Positions 47,978 through 60,330 of a DNA stretch of 64,000 nt are shown one piece after another. The translations under genes were made by a program, and so were the position numbers. The notes below the pieces were generated by a model. It did no database searches, was not told the DNA's origin, and saw only the letters and a list, made by a program, of their open reading frames with translations. Each line of letters begins with the position of its first letter. Within the stretch, counting starts at the first letter, position 1. Source of the stretch: Parelaphostrongylus tenuis (Eukaryota; Nematoda; Chromadorea; Rhabditida; Metastrongylidae); contig JAHQIW010006032.1 in the NCBI GenBank assembly GCA_019055375.1, positions 1-64,000 of the forward strand. Direction: 5' to 3'.

Positions 47978-49281
47978 GTGAGTTGCACCTTAATATACCA
48001 TACTCAGATGGTTGCTCCAACAACTGACTTAAAACAATTCCAATAAAAAAGATTTGAATTACTCTTGATTTCAACTATGCAGAACTATTTTCCTCAAAAG
48101 TAATTTGATCCGGACTATAAACTAGCATCCTTCTTTCAATGACAATATTTAATTAAAGCAACTTATGAGAAATCAATGAGGGGGCACTCGTCATATAAAG
48201 ACCTTCACCGTAAGATGTAGATTATGAATGCACTATACATGGTTTGATTGTAAACCGTAAATGCTCAAGTCCAGGATTCCTTCCTTCTTGTATGGAAAAG
48301 TCACTTCCCGACATTCGAGCTCGAGGTCACAATTTTTATTTTATTAGCAGTTTAAGGGATAGTCGTAAAATGAACGGCACTTACCTGTGTAAAAATTTCT
48401 AATACAAGAGGCATAAATTTTGACTGCTTCAATGTGCCAAATAGAAAATGGATAATAGTGCATTAGTTGTATAATTGATGAAGTTCGCATAAATTTAGCT
48501 CTCATAAGCATTATCCTAAGTCGAGTGGCTAGAGAAAACTATTAGAAAAGTACTTATCCCATCTGCTCCTCCAGCACATCGGATGTACTTACCTGCTTCT
48601 GACCACAGACTCTCACTACTGCTTTATTGCCATTTGCAGAATAACTTTTGAGTTATACAGCGACGTTTCAACTTTCTTGAAAACTGCACAACAACTTGTA
48701 GACGTAAAACCATCTGAGGAAAGATAATTGGGTTGAACATTTCGCAAAATTTGGAACTGCTAATCACTACGACAATTTTCAGTACCGATGGAGGACTTCT
48801 GAAAAACAGAGCTATCACAGACAGCTTTGATCACCTTGATAAAATTAGAAAGCCGTTTACCTAAATGGTTTTCCTTGCGATATAAGGATCCAGCTTTGAC
48901 AATATATTCGCCAGACAAGTTAACGCACCTATGGTTGAAGTAGCACTATCTCATAATCTGACTCGATTGTCGCTGTTATCTGAAATTAGAAAAAAACCTC
49001 TCACAGTGACGACAAGAATAAAATTTAATTTTTTTGGCCTTATATCATTTTATCAACATAGAAGACTTACGCACTACTACACTTACAAGGTTCGAAAATG
49101 ATTCAGATGCTAAATATTGCCGCTCTGCCCGCTCCGTATCGAAGGCTTCTCCAATTACTAATAGAAATGTTACCGGTAAATTCCACAAAAGCTGTTTTAG
49201 TTTTAGCAATAGACTATTCATCTTTAACGAAGCAAGTGATTAGTGCGATTTAGTCTACCAAATTTATGCTAGACATTGCAG

Positions 49282-49456
49282 GTGTGCAGGAAAACGAGAT
49301 GATTACACCGGTGGTGCAAATTCTTGTTGGAGGAGCAGTTATGCTGACACCAAAGACACAGGGACTCAGTGACCGTGTCTCAATGCGTACTCTTGACAAA
49401 CGAGCTAAATCACTCCTGACACACAGGTACTCACTGACGATGGTGCAATGTGCCTA
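49282..49456 (+). pseudogene. Cathepsin B exon 2, internally triplicated
   Basis: It starts GTGTGCAGGAAAACGAGATG like exon 2. The piece equivalent to CCTGAGACACAAGTTCTCAC then occurs about three times in diverged form (around 49300, 49340-49380 and 49410-49450). Element D is inserted directly after. Confidence 0.45.
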
Positions 49457-49504
49457 GTAATAATTTTTTGAGCCACGCATGTCAGTTGTCTATCAATGAG
49501 GGCT

Positions 49505-49575
49505 GACCTATAGAGCTCGATACATGTGTTTCGATCTTCCGATCTCGTCTGTCGGGCAGTTACCCTTTCTAGTCT
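49505..49575 (-). ncRNA. Hammerhead motif, element D left arm (one core change)
   Basis: Minus strand: CTGCCCGA, CAGACGA (consensus CTGACGA), stem II GATC/GATC closed by GGAA, GAAAC, ACATGTA, TCGAGCTC. Stem II has a different sequence from element A but is still perfectly paired. Confidence 0.6.
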
Positions 49576-49694
49576 CCTGCCAATCCAGTGTGGGTGCTCC
49601 AGTTCCCATACTAAGAGTTTGCAACGCTCTGTGTTCGTCGCCAACACTTAGTGTGGAGACTGGAGCACCCACAGAGATTAGCAAAAGACGAGAA

Positions 49695-49765
49695 AGGGTA
49701 ACTGTTCGACTGACGAGATCGCAAGATCGATGCACGCGTGTCGGGCTTTATAAGTCAGCAATCTT
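49695..49765 (+). ncRNA. Hammerhead motif, element D right arm (GAAA lost)
   Basis: CTGACGA at 49710-49716, stem II GATC/GATC closed by GCAA (49717-49728), then GATGC in place of GAAAC, CACGCGTGTC and GGGC. The CACG/CGTG stem III is 4 bp and self-complementary. The core is broken. Confidence 0.55.
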
Positions 49766-49979
49766 TAATACACCACTGACATGCGTGGCTCAAAAAATGA
49801 TTACCAGGTATATTGAAATTTGAGCTATGGTCTTAAGAAAACGCTCGAGACGAAAGATGCTGCATTGCCTACTCCAGATGCACGTGTTTTGTTGAAATTT
49901 CTTTCTGTCCCTCCCTTATTAGAGCAAAAGTGATATTCCTTGATAATTCCTGAATTCCGCATTAATGTTCATTACCATC

Positions 49980-50008
49980 ATGATTAGCGTATCCCTTTTT
50001 TCCGCATG
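49980..50008 (+). pseudogene. Second exon 1 copy of cathepsin B unit 3
   Basis: ATGATTAGCGTATCCC... reads MISVSLFSA before GTAAAT. Promoter motifs are decayed (TTATTAG for the GATA site, ATTAATG for the TATA box). Confidence 0.4.
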
Positions 50009-50435
50009 GTAAATTGCCTCGTAGTTCACCACATGCGAAAAGCTGGTTTCACCAGCGACTCAAAACAATTTCATTAGAAACGTCTCAAACGTTACTCTCA
50101 ATTTCAACGATACAGTCCTGTTATCCAAAAAATTCTATTCTGATTGCAATTATGCAGTGGAAATCTTCATACAATAAGAAAACTCAACGAGATGCTAAAT
50201 GCTTTATAGATAGCTAATGTAAGACACTAGCCATTAGGGCATCTTCATCGTTAGTTGCGCTAGGAATTGACTCTGAACTCTCTTGAGTGGCTGCAATTGA
50301 CACTGACCTGGTACTGCAGTGTAGAACACGGCAAGATCAGCAAGTTCAGCGTGGATTTACTGTCAGCAAACCAATCAAATAGGCGGATTGAGCACGGTAG
50401 GATTACGGTAGCCCTAGCAATCCAACCAGTAACTG

Positions 50436-50512
50436 ATGACAACTAATGACAACCTATGACAACTGACAACGGCTACATAACAACCGATGACAACATGACA
50501 ACTATCCTTTCT
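50436..50512 (+). repeat. Minisatellite, TGACAAC-type units
   Basis: Irregular tandem units of 8-11 bases around GATGACAACT. The inverse (TTGTCATC units) is at 56492-56598 in the other arm, where the array is longer. Confidence 0.65.
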
Positions 50513-51179
50513 GTTTTGACAAAAGCTTATACATGAAACACAGACAAATAGTTTGCCAGATGAAGCGCCACAGTAAGCCTACGGTTACATAAAAAAATCT
50601 ACGCACACAAAGTGTTAGATTTGAAATCACAAAAGTTAACATGCGTACAGAAGAGGACAAGCAAGATGATGGTTCAAAACAAATTTAACACAAAGACTTT
50701 CTTGCTCACATTACATGAGGATTCGTAGCGTAAAATGTGACAAGTTCATCTCGTGTGAGTAACGTAAACACAAAGGACGTTGGCCAGCTGCACATTCGTT
50801 CGCCGGCACCGGCAGTGTAAAAAACCCATTTGAGTTCAATCTCCATATCGTCAGTACTTCGAAAAATGATCGTCACACGTGCAGCAAATTGCGGAGTGAG
50901 ATATTTAGGACCGTCACCTTTGTTTGGAAACTTCAGATATTCCGCGAAAAGAACTAAGCCAAAGTCACATCAGTAAAGCGACGTGTCAAAACAAGCATGC
51001 GCTTAACTCTTAGTACTTGATGTTTCATTTCTTCAAGTGACCCCAGATTATCATTTGATGAGGATCCATATCCCCAACTGCTTGAGTTTATTGAAATTAC
51101 CCAATTGCGCTTGCTTCTGTTGCTGTCAATGCTTTCTTTCTTATATGTTAATATAAAATATATCACGGGCTGCCACTAG

Positions 51180-51935
51180 CCTAATACTAGGGAAATTATT
51201 ACGGCGAAACCTGAGACATAAGTTTTCAGTGGAGCTGGACTCGTGAATTACGTCAACAATCAGCAGCACCTTTTCAAGTTGATAGTTTATAATTGCTTAG
51301 AAAAATTTATAAACGCTCACTTTTCGAAGACAAGGCTGGTCTTACATTTTTGTTTCTGCGTGCAATAGACTTGATTTGGAGAAAATATACTCTCACACAG
51401 CTCCTCTTAAATTTTTGCTTCTCGAGTTTTCTAAGCACCTTCAAGCAGATATTAGAGGAACAAAATATTACGTTTGTCCACATTTTGTTAAATTGAAGAG
51501 AAGCCACACAATTGAAAGATTTTAGGCCGAATCCGCAGATGCAACTGCAGAGTTGAGGATAAAGGTTATGAAATAGAATTTATCAATTGATGTAAGATTT
51601 CGCGAATGGATGAAACTGAAGATGACGGATTCAAAATTTCAGATAGGTATGTCAAACCAGAGTTTTTAGTTAACGCAAAAGGAGCGAACAAAAAAAATGA
51701 TAATCTTTCGAGAGGGGACGTTACCAATTTATTATAAGCTACATCTGAGATATTTTGGGCTCGACTATTGAACAATTGTGAAGATTCTCATTGGTTGCGT
51801 GCACTGTATAGGCAGTAAGCTATCGGATGACAACAGCTTGACCAGGAGCATCTGTATATCACATATGGGACTAGAATAAAAAAATGGGAATGTATGGTTT
51901 TGTATATGACTTCGACGCTCGCCTCAGCTTAAAAT
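51180..51935 (+). pseudogene. Cathepsin B unit 3, 5' exons on plus strand
   Basis: Exon 2 is worn (GAGCTGGACTCGTGAATTAC, CAGCAGCACCTTTTCAAG near 51233-51279). Exon 3 at about 51525-51646 reads a broken ATAELRIKVMK-like propeptide. Exon 4 begins at 51911 (CTTCGACGCTCG) and is cut after eight codons' worth of sequence by an inversion breakpoint at about 51930. Confidence 0.65.
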
Positions 51936-54900
51936 GTCGTCTGCTAAGAGTTCAACCTAAAATCATTGTTGTCGCCACAAAGAGATTGAAGTTCTATCAA
52001 GTACACTCACTAAACGTTATCTTGTTTAACCGACCCGAAGTTAATTGTATTAGCAGCATCGATACTAGTATTAACAGCCCAATGGCTGGCGTTTCGGGAC
52101 TTCGCCTCTTTCAAATATGGGCCTATGTTGTATTACGTTACGCGACAATTCGCTGGATTATCGATGCTTTCACATACCACCTGAAGAAGGTCAGGTAAGG
52201 TCGCAAGAAGGTGCCTTGTCCTCCATGAGACGCAGTCGTTTTTCTAAATCTTTTTGAAGCTTCTAACAATAATCTGAAACGTTTCAAGAGTCTTACGCGC
52301 TGATGGTTTTGACTTCTGCGCCAGATTCATTACACTCACTTCAAGAGAACCTGTGCTTCTGCGCTCCGTATGTACACAGTATTGTCAAATCTCGAAGTTT
52401 AAACTTCTCATTTGAACGTCCTTTTATGCAGGCTCAAAGTGATCTACGCGTCTCGCCCGTGCACTCATTCCCGGATCTTTAGGTGCTATTGAATATTCTT
52501 GCACGTTAGGGCAAACTATACAGCTTTCCTAGTTGCACATTAGACCTTAGAGGGATGCGGACTGTTGGACGGAGCAGAATGAGAGGTGGAAGTTCAATAG
52601 CTGCCACGGAACTTTGAAGATCTTCCAGATCTAGATACACATCTTTCTAAGCAAATAGTCTCACTAATAATGTTTGATATTGAGGACTGTCGAAGAAGAA
52701 TCTTATTTACCTACGAAATATTATTTCGGTGCATATGACTACCTTTTAGGCTAACTGGAGTGGGTGAAAATCGTCCACCAATAAACATGGCTATTTTTCG
52801 GTCCGAATCCAGCATTCCTCTCTCTCTTTTCCCCCTGTGCACGGATTATTAGCCGTTGGGCACATGTTTTTGATACGTGCTATTCATTCAAATGTGAGAG
52901 ATAAAAAGAGAGGTAGTGGACTACCATATTTTGCCACTTGGTTTACGATACCATTGTGTATTACAGCCACTTTCTAGGAGCTTCATTTGGATCGCCATAT
53001 AGAAAACAGTCCTCATTTGAATTTACTAGCTTTGTCTAGGCTCTAATTAGAACGCTTCAGCAGCCAAAGACAACGCCCTATGGAGGGCCACACGAAGCTA
53101 TTCTCGGGATTGCAACGAGACTCGCTCAACCAGTATTCTGCGAAGTAGTTCGAGGTTCAAGAAGACGACGAAAAGCATATTGAATGTTAGAAGTACTGGG
53201 ATCCGCATGATGGGAAAACACTGTGATGACGGATCATACAAGGTCCTAAATAAAAGTGCTGAAAAAGACGATGTCGCCGAAACGTCGGCCTCGAACTGTC
53301 CTACTACCACATTTACACATAGATTGATTACCAATTCCGACCTGCACAGAGAGCTTGTCTTCTGCATTGTTGTAAGTAAGCTCAATATATTTATTCCTAT
53401 GATAACCTCTCATAAGACGAGATTCCAGGGATACACAATGTTTTGGAAGATAGCGGCAGGTCAGGTGCATTCTCATAGCTAATTCGCAACTCGTGAATAC
53501 GTTATAAGAAGAAGCAAGATTGCACGTGAATGCAAGTTTCTTGTTAAGTACCACAGCAGCATAACAGCTAGTTAATGTTGTTATTTTAGAACTCTAGATT
53601 AATGATTAAAAGACTAGAAATTAACTTTGTCTTATAAAGTTCCTGTTCATTTTCTCCACTACGTGATAATGAACAAGAATTTTATGTTGTGTTATGTTAT
53701 GTCAATGTTTTTCTCTGATCAATTATTCCGTTTTGCCATTGTCAGAAAATAGCTAGGTCTTCCCCACCCCTCATTCTCCAAGAGCTGCTCAGTTGGTAAG
53801 AAGTTACGGATATTCAAAAGTTCGTTGTCCAGGGAACAAGGAACGGTGATGAAAAACGACTGAAGATAGGCATTTTCAATTTGACATAAACACAATTGAA
53901 ACTGTTGTTTGTAAGGCTTAAATTGTAAGGCGACGGCTACAAAATCTCTAAGTGAGCGAGGTTTTCTTCCAGTTCTACCACTCCATGTTCAAAAAGCAGT
54001 TTGACACTTTGGAAAGAAGGTCTCATTTTTCATGGGTACGAATTCAATAGTGATCAGATGATGTGCTTGGAAGCCGAACTACTTCACCACCATATTTTAA
54101 AGCTATTAACATCTTCGTTGCCCGTATGAGTATCTAATCAAAAAAATGACTTGATATTCAGCGACTTTCCCCTTTAACCTTCATTTTCGACCGTTTTTGT
54201 AGAACTCGTTTCAAAGCAATGATAATCTTATAATCTGATAGCATGTTCTGAGCCTTTATGGAGTCTGGTATGACACTCATATAGGTCATCAGATGACCAT
54301 AATATTGTTGCTTTTGTGTGGGGTCTCTACATAGAGTCGAATGTGAAGGTATGATTCATTCTACAAGCCATACAACTCGACTGTGGTCACTGTAATGTCA
54401 GAGATTAATCGCTCGACACACAGTGATTAATGAATCTGAAGCCGATTCTTTTATCAGTAAGTGTATAAGTGTACATCCTTTTCTAAGGAATCGGCTCAAC
54501 CGAGGGGTAGCGTACACCGAGAGCCTAGAGAGGCGGAACAGTTGTCTAGTGCCGTATAGGTGCCATAGCAGACTCCATGAAGGTCTCAAAACATGCTGTC
54601 ACATTTTCTCTCTGAGCTTGAGCAAAGAAACAATTCTACTTTACCGCAAAAGTGAGTCTGTAATCTTCAAATTCGAATATGAAAAACAATGTGCTCTATT
54701 TCACGATTGTTGCCATTCATGCATTGACTTTTTTTGCGAAAATTATGGCTGTGTGATAATTTGTAGAGCTTCTAAAATAGAGGGCCACTTTTGTTTGCCC
54801 TGTAAAGCAAAACTTCCCCATTGTACAAGCAGCTTAAAATGTCGTCTGCTGAGAGTTCAACCTGAAACATCATTTTTGATTATGAGTTCTAGTTTGATAT

Positions 54901-55580
54901 TTTAAATGCGTCTCACCGTCCTATTGCCTTGGGAAGCGATACAGAAACGGTCCAAAATAGCTTCTATAGAAGAGATGGCCCAACAGGAACCTTTAACTTG
55001 CGAACAATTTCTCCAAGTTCAACTTCAATAAGACATTTGCGTATGAATTAATATATTCTCACGGCACTGCGATTGGTCACGGTTGTGAGTATTGGAGGGT
55101 ATTGGGGCCCAAAAAACGCGGACGTCGAAGCTATAAACAACGCCCTATATTCCTATTTTCTAAACTTGTCTCAGATGTGGATATACACGCGCTCCTGATG
55201 ATGCTGATCTCACCCCGACATGCACTGCAGGAATACTTCAACCGAAAATTATGACGCAGCCTGATTATAGTGAATTGTTAATGTCCATTTTCAGAATGTT
55301 ATCTTTTTTTTTTGCTCTGCTGTAATATCTGTACGGAGGTGTTTGGAAAACTCGGGTAACAAAAAATACTCAGAGAAGTTGTGTGAAAGTATCTTTTCTC
55401 CAAATCACGTCGACTGCACTCAGAAACAAAAATGTAAGGGCAGCCTTGTCTTCAAAAAGTGTGCGTTCATAAATTTTTCTAAGCAATTATAAGCAGTCAC
55501 CTTGAAAAGCTGCTGCTGATTGTTGACGAAATCCACGAGTGCAGCTCCACAAGAACTTGTGTCTCATTTCTGCACACCTG
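51933..55580 (-). pseudogene. Cathepsin B unit 3, inverted part
   Basis: Read on the minus strand: exon 2 near 55577-55502, with an internal deletion; exon 3 deleted; exon 4 near 55140-55070 (RDQSQC still readable); exon 5 near 54992-54920 with GSCWAISS, so the catalytic Cys is kept; exon 6 near 54870-54830. The intron repeats follow (family 2 at 54600-54238, family 3 at 53480-53050). Sequence then runs to the equivalent of 5.6 kb in copy 1. Exons 7-11 are absent. A second exon 6 piece lies at 51967-51933, at the breakpoint. Confidence 0.75.
54238..54600. repeat. Foldback repeat family 2, copy in unit 3
   Basis: Inverted orthologue of 2690-3065. Ends ATGTTCTGAGCCTTTATGGA and AAGGTCTCAAAACATGCTGT. 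Confidence 0.55.
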
Positions 55581-56910
55581 AAATTTCTAGCACATATTTG
55601 GTAGACTAGAAAACGCTGTTTAGTTATTTCATTATAAAATTATTTATAATTAATGGTCAGTTGTCGGATGCTCTAGTGTGCATTTCTAATGCTCACCACG
55701 AGCATTCCTGCCTGGGTTTGAGGATGCCCACGATGATGAGACGATTAAGGTGACATTGATTAGCTTCCGAATAGATTATATATTTTGTAGAATAAGTTTC
55801 TCCGTGATAATTTCCTCAGATTTCAGTAATTAGCAGTCCGTGATAAATATTCTTTATTAACTTATAAGATAGAAAGCTTTAAGAGCAACAGAAGCAAGGA
55901 CAGCTAATAATTCCAATGAGCTTAAGCCGGTGGTGGTATGTGTACTCATCGAATGATAATCTAGGACCACTTAATGAAATGATACATCAAGTACTAAGAG
56001 TTCAGCACATGCTTGTTTTGACACGTTTTTACTGATGTGATTTTGGCTCAGTTCCTTTCTTGGAAAATCTGAACTATCCGAACAAAGATGACGGTCCTAA
56101 ATTTTCTCACTCAGCAATTTGCTGCACGTGTCACGGCTATTTTTTGAAGCACTGACGAACTGACGAAATAGAGATTGAACTCGAATGGGATTTTTTAATT
56201 AACATGGACGTTTTGACCCAACGCGGAAGAAAACCTGAAATTGAGTATTTACGGTATATGCTGCTGGCCAACGTCCTTTGTGTTTACGTTCCCATCGCGA
56301 AATGAACATGTCACTTCTTATGCTACAAACTTTTCTCCCATGTGCTATGAGCAAGAAAGTACCTTTTTTTTCAAATATAACGATTTGTGTGAGTAGATTT
56401 TTTATGTAACCATAGGCTTACTTTAGTGCATCATCTGGCAGAATCTTTGTTTCTGGATCATATATAAGTTTTCGTTACAACAGGAAAGGACCGTTGTCAT
56501 GTTGTCATCGGTTGTTATGTAGCCTTGTCAGCTGTAATAAATTGTCATAAGTTGTCACATGCTGTCATTGGTTGTCACTGGTTGTCAGCAGTTGTCATCA
56601 GTTAGTGGTTGGGTCGTTAGGGTTGCCGTAATCCTACCGTGCTCAATCCGCTTATTCGATTGGTTTGCTGACATTTTATCCACAGTAACCTTGTCCATCT
56701 ACACTATAGTATCAGGTCAGTGTCGTTTGCAATCACCTTAAATGAGTTCAGAGTCAATTCCTAACGCAGCTAACGATGAAAATGCCCTAATGGCAAGTGT
56801 CTTACGTTGGCTATCTGTGAAGTCACTTAGCATCTCGTTGAGTTTTCTTATTGTATGAAAATCTCCACTGCATAATTGCAATCAGGATAGAATTTTCGCA
56901 TATTCTGCTA
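55090..56910 (-). repeat. Right arm of large inverted duplication
   Basis: Reverse complement of 50120-51935, with roughly one difference in ten by eye. It contains the longer TTGTCATC minisatellite at 56492-56598. Confidence 0.7.
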
Positions 56911-57530
56911 ATTTTTTAACTACGTGAGTTTGCGTATAGAAGCTCTGAAACTGGCTATGTCTGGAATCATCTTTGAATAACAAGCAAATATCTCGCGGCA
57001 ACAAGCACTAAATGCTTCCAAGCGTCTGAGTGGCTAATACTTGCAACGAACAACTGTCTCCAATAAGTTTTGGCTAACATGTTCAGAAAAACGCCAAAGA
57101 AAACGAGGCCGTGGTTTTTAAAAAGCGGATTGCCTGTATAGCCCTCATTTACAAATAATCTATAAAAAATTAACCAGAGAGCAGGTGAAGCTCCAGGAAT
57201 TTCATAGGTCTAGTGTAAAGTCTGAAACACTTCATAGTCTTCAATGTCAATTAATTGCATGTCCCAAACTTTTCACTTTAAGGTCCTGACGCGTTTTGGT
57301 TGACTTGGCTTACACTCTGTAAATAACATATCAGCTCGAATTCTACATTTACAAGTGTGACCTTGTGATAATTGATTGTAAAAAAAATTTCTTTTTTCCA
57401 GTCATTTGCCGAGCCATCGACAACTTTTTGATGAGTCATAAAATTTTTATCAGCTCGAACTTGCCAAACCACGACTGAGTTATCTGCTCTTGTTATCTAC
57501 AAACTCTACAGCACGCCACCATTGCGACTT
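56910..57530. other. No gene seen
   Basis: Unique AT-rich DNA between the inverted duplication and the gene X fragment. Confidence 0.35.
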
Positions 57531-57539
57531 TGTTAGACA

Positions 57540-58310
57540 GCTTGTGAAGGTATCGTCGTTTCCGTGACGTCATCATGTGGTGATATGGGAGCACACTTTT
57601 ATTGCCATTCAAAAGAGATGCTTGCCTAGCACTTTTACGTCAAGGCGACGACCTACACTCCAGTTGTAAAATACTATAGATGGCAGGACATCCACTGCAG
57701 TAGTGTTCAAGCAAAGCTGGAACTCTCAGTTTCCCAATGATATTTGATATAGTTGGCATCATGTCGACTCGCCTAAATTCTGTTTGCAAGGAATTAGACG
57801 AAAACATTTTGGAGATTGAAGCACTATGAAAAGGCCACTTTTTCTGAGACGCATACAGGGATGTTATTAGCAACGATCATTCAAAGATGGTTGATGCAAC
57901 AATAGCCTTGCTGCAACCCTGAAACTCGAGCTGACTTCTGGTCAACTCAGCCAGATACTTTTAAGTATCCTCTGCAAAGAAAAAAACTTTACGCATCAAT
58001 TTTCTTTACATTATATACAGCTTTTTCTGCACTTATCATTTTCTTCGTTATATGTGCGCCAGTTGTTTGAAGATCAGCTGCTAAAAATCTTGGAATTATT
58101 CAGGCCATGCTCAGGTCAAAAAATGATCCTGAGAGGATGGCACGAGGATACGCGTGTTTGGAAAGTCCCATGTTCCTGCGGTCTATTTCCAGATTTCTGG
58201 AGTTTATTCAAAGCGCTGCCATAGCCTTGAGAGCTAAGGTTTTGGATTCCTGTGCTAGAATGGCAATTTCACATCAGAATCCCGGTTTGTTTTCATTTCC
58301 TAAGCAAGCT
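57540..58310 (+). pseudogene. Gene X related segment on plus strand
   Basis: 57547-57620 reads RRFRDVIMW then a stop, aligning with YYHFRDHLRV. 58070-58290, behind a poor acceptor, reads LFEDQLLKILELF and QKMILRGWHEDTRVWKV, aligning with VIVKDQLHRVLDIQ of 16.6 kb. Order and spacing agree with the minus-strand copy at 16440-17185. Several stops. Confidence 0.35.
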
Positions 58311-58649
58311 TAATTAGTTATTTTGCTATCAAATGTGAGCGACCGCCGAATTGCAGCACTAGTCGGTTGCGATGCCTTATTTTGATTACGTAATTCAGTT
58401 TTTCTTCCGCACCGTGAAAAACTTCTCGCGTTTGTCTTATATAATGCGCACTGTGAAATCTTCTGTAGACAATACCATTATTTAGTGTATGTGGAGTTCT
58501 TGTTTGTGACGAAGGAGCGCTCGCCCACTGTCTAAGCATATGACCGTCTGCATTCCTCAAGTTGTAATCGCTGTGCAAATAATATTGCGTTAATGATTAT
58601 ATAGGACTGACATCTTCTCGTACCATAAATATCCAAAGGTCATTAATGG

Positions 58650-58985
58650 AAACTAAGGAAACGTCGAATTTTGTGAAAAATGATGCTAATAACTCATGTG
58701 ATGACATTTTAAGGGAAAGTCTCAACAGTATCTCTATAAGTGAAACTTTAGGTGTTGGGACCTCTCTAGATTTAAAGAAAACTTTGTGTGGTGGTTCTGC
58801 CGACATCAGTGGACGGAGACGCTTGTCATTGATAACAAGAAATTTTATGGGTGACAATGTTGAAGGAGAAGAAACTGATTGCAGCTCAAGTAGTGGGAAT
58901 AGTAAACCACTGATAGCATAATATGGAAGATAAGAACCGTCAAAGCGAAATTTATTATGAACCTGCTTTGATTAGGATGTTGACT
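58650..58985 (+). pseudogene. Family Y fragment, copy 2, with 91-codon open frame
   Basis: The frame 58646-58921 reads ETKETSNFVKNDANN, SISISETLGVGTSLDLKKTL, GRRRLSLITRNFMGDNVEGE, then a Ser-rich end. The copy at 62770-62455 (minus) aligns base by base but is open in another frame in its second half (VIVDKMFYGSECPV). Shortly after the stop, both copies read AKFIM-LL and stop in a shared third frame. The length is thus probably fortuitous and the unit is a decayed coding exon of unknown product. Confidence 0.35.
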
Positions 58986-60261
58986 CTTTTCTTAAAAGTT
59001 GGAAACATCTTTAGAAATGTTTTCTTCCAACTACTACATTGGTGACATACTTTGAATCAGGTGGAGTACTAAAATCATCCCTTTTGCCGAGTTCACAGAT
59101 GTTATGAAGAAGTACCTATCATATCATTCACTTGGATAGATATATTAATGATTTCTTCAATCTGAACCACAAACCATTACTTCTTCTATTTGCTTCGTTG
59201 CTTTACAATTGTCATAGAGATGACACTTCTCGCTAAGCTTTGGCCATGAGTGGAGGATTTGTAGCCTTTTTTTTATAAATATTCTTAGTATCGACTTTGG
59301 TCGATTTTGCTTTAAAATATGAAAAAGTAGCTCTACGGAGTTAGTTTCAAGCCTTCATTCATTCACCCAAGCAGCTGTATACAGTTTTAAAACGAAGAAT
59401 ACTAGTTACATGGCGAGCAAAATAGAAGATGATATCGAATTGATGCGCAAAATTTCTTTCCACTCTACGCGTTTCAAAATACTCCAATATCATGCCAAAT
59501 ATCCGAGCGATTGCTCAAGTTACTGTACACCACAAAATTATCGGAGGAGGGGAAGGAATGAGGAGCTCAATATCATCTAGTTTAGGACTCGACGAATTCT
59601 TCGAGCAAACAAAGGGCGGTTGCCTCCATCTTTCATCAAAGAAAAGAATGTAGCAAAAAAGTGGTCATTGCTACGCTGTTTTCAACAACTTTTTAATTCA
59701 TGCACCAGTGCCAAAAAGTCTTTTACAAGGGACAAAATATGATTCAAAACTAATGAAAAAAATCGTTCAATTTATAAAGGCATTTGAGTGCTCAGATCTA
59801 TACCTAATTGCAAGCAAATACGTGACCTTCGAGTAGTAGACAGTGACGATGTACCAGTCGATTATGTCAAGCAAGACCTGCCAGTAGCTATACAAATTGC
59901 CTCCTTACCAGTGTAGAATAATTTTTGTTGATGTTCATTCTGAAAAACAAGGCTAATCTCTGAATTGTCGTTCTTGGAGTACGATGCCTATCAAGCACTT
60001 CATTTATCCTGAAAATGAATTAATTTGAAGGAGAAATAAGGTAATCCTTGTTTTAGATGTTTGCCTTCAGATTCGTTTAACCTGTCAACGGAAATAATTC
60101 CATAACAAATTCCTTTTATCGATTCTTTCTTTTTAGGAGCAAAGAGATGAAAAACAGAGCTCATCGCTGGAGAGAAATTTTCATAGAAGAGTTAGTAACC
60201 ATTCGAAAGCTGAAAGTTGAGGCTTCAGCTCCACGTCGCCAGTCTTTCAAACATCCTTGTT

Positions 60262-60330
60262 TTAAACAAAACAAAACTCTTGTTTTTTAAAACAACAAAA
60301 ACAACAACAAAGCAAAAAAACAAAAACTGT
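60262..60330 (+). repeat. A-rich simple sequence
   Basis: About 70 bases of AAAAC/CAA-type low-complexity DNA (AAAACAACAAAAACAACAAC). The 70-codon frame over it is an artefact of composition. Confidence 0.6.

Larger units (their letters stand above)
49457..49855. mobile_element. Palindromic hammerhead element D (divergent subfamily)
   Basis: Inverted arms meet near 49640, with GTGGGTGCTCCAG on the left and CTGGAGCACCCAC on the right. GATGGTGCAATGTGCCTA (49439-49456) and GATGCTGCATTGCCTA (49856-49871) are a likely imperfect target duplication. The outer ends TTTTTTGAGCC and CGCTCGAGACGAAA match the unit ends of elements A and C. Confidence 0.7.
50120..51935 (+). repeat. Left arm of large inverted duplication
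   Basis: Matches 55090-56910 in reverse complement, with a loop of about 3.2 kb. Shared landmarks: the TGACAAC minisatellite (50436-50512), the TCCAACAGTCAC-free non-coding stretch about 50930-51170, and cathepsin B exons 2-3. Confidence 0.7.

Noticed and set aside
53255..53300. CTGAAAA...CCGAAACGTC read as another hammerhead (also in inverse at 4280 and 22900)
   Set aside because: The core would be CTGAAAA, three extra bases stand before GAAAC, and no stem I can form around it. The stretch is better explained as the hairpin GCCGA/TCGGC.
54423..54905. 160-codon open frame, the longest in the window
   Set aside because: It runs through foldback family 2 and antisense to cathepsin B intron and exon 6 sequence. 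It is a chance frame.
58646..58921. 91-codon Ser-rich frame as an intact gene
   Set aside because: Paralogous copies at 37.3 and 62.6 kb are open in other frames, so the length is probably fortuitous.
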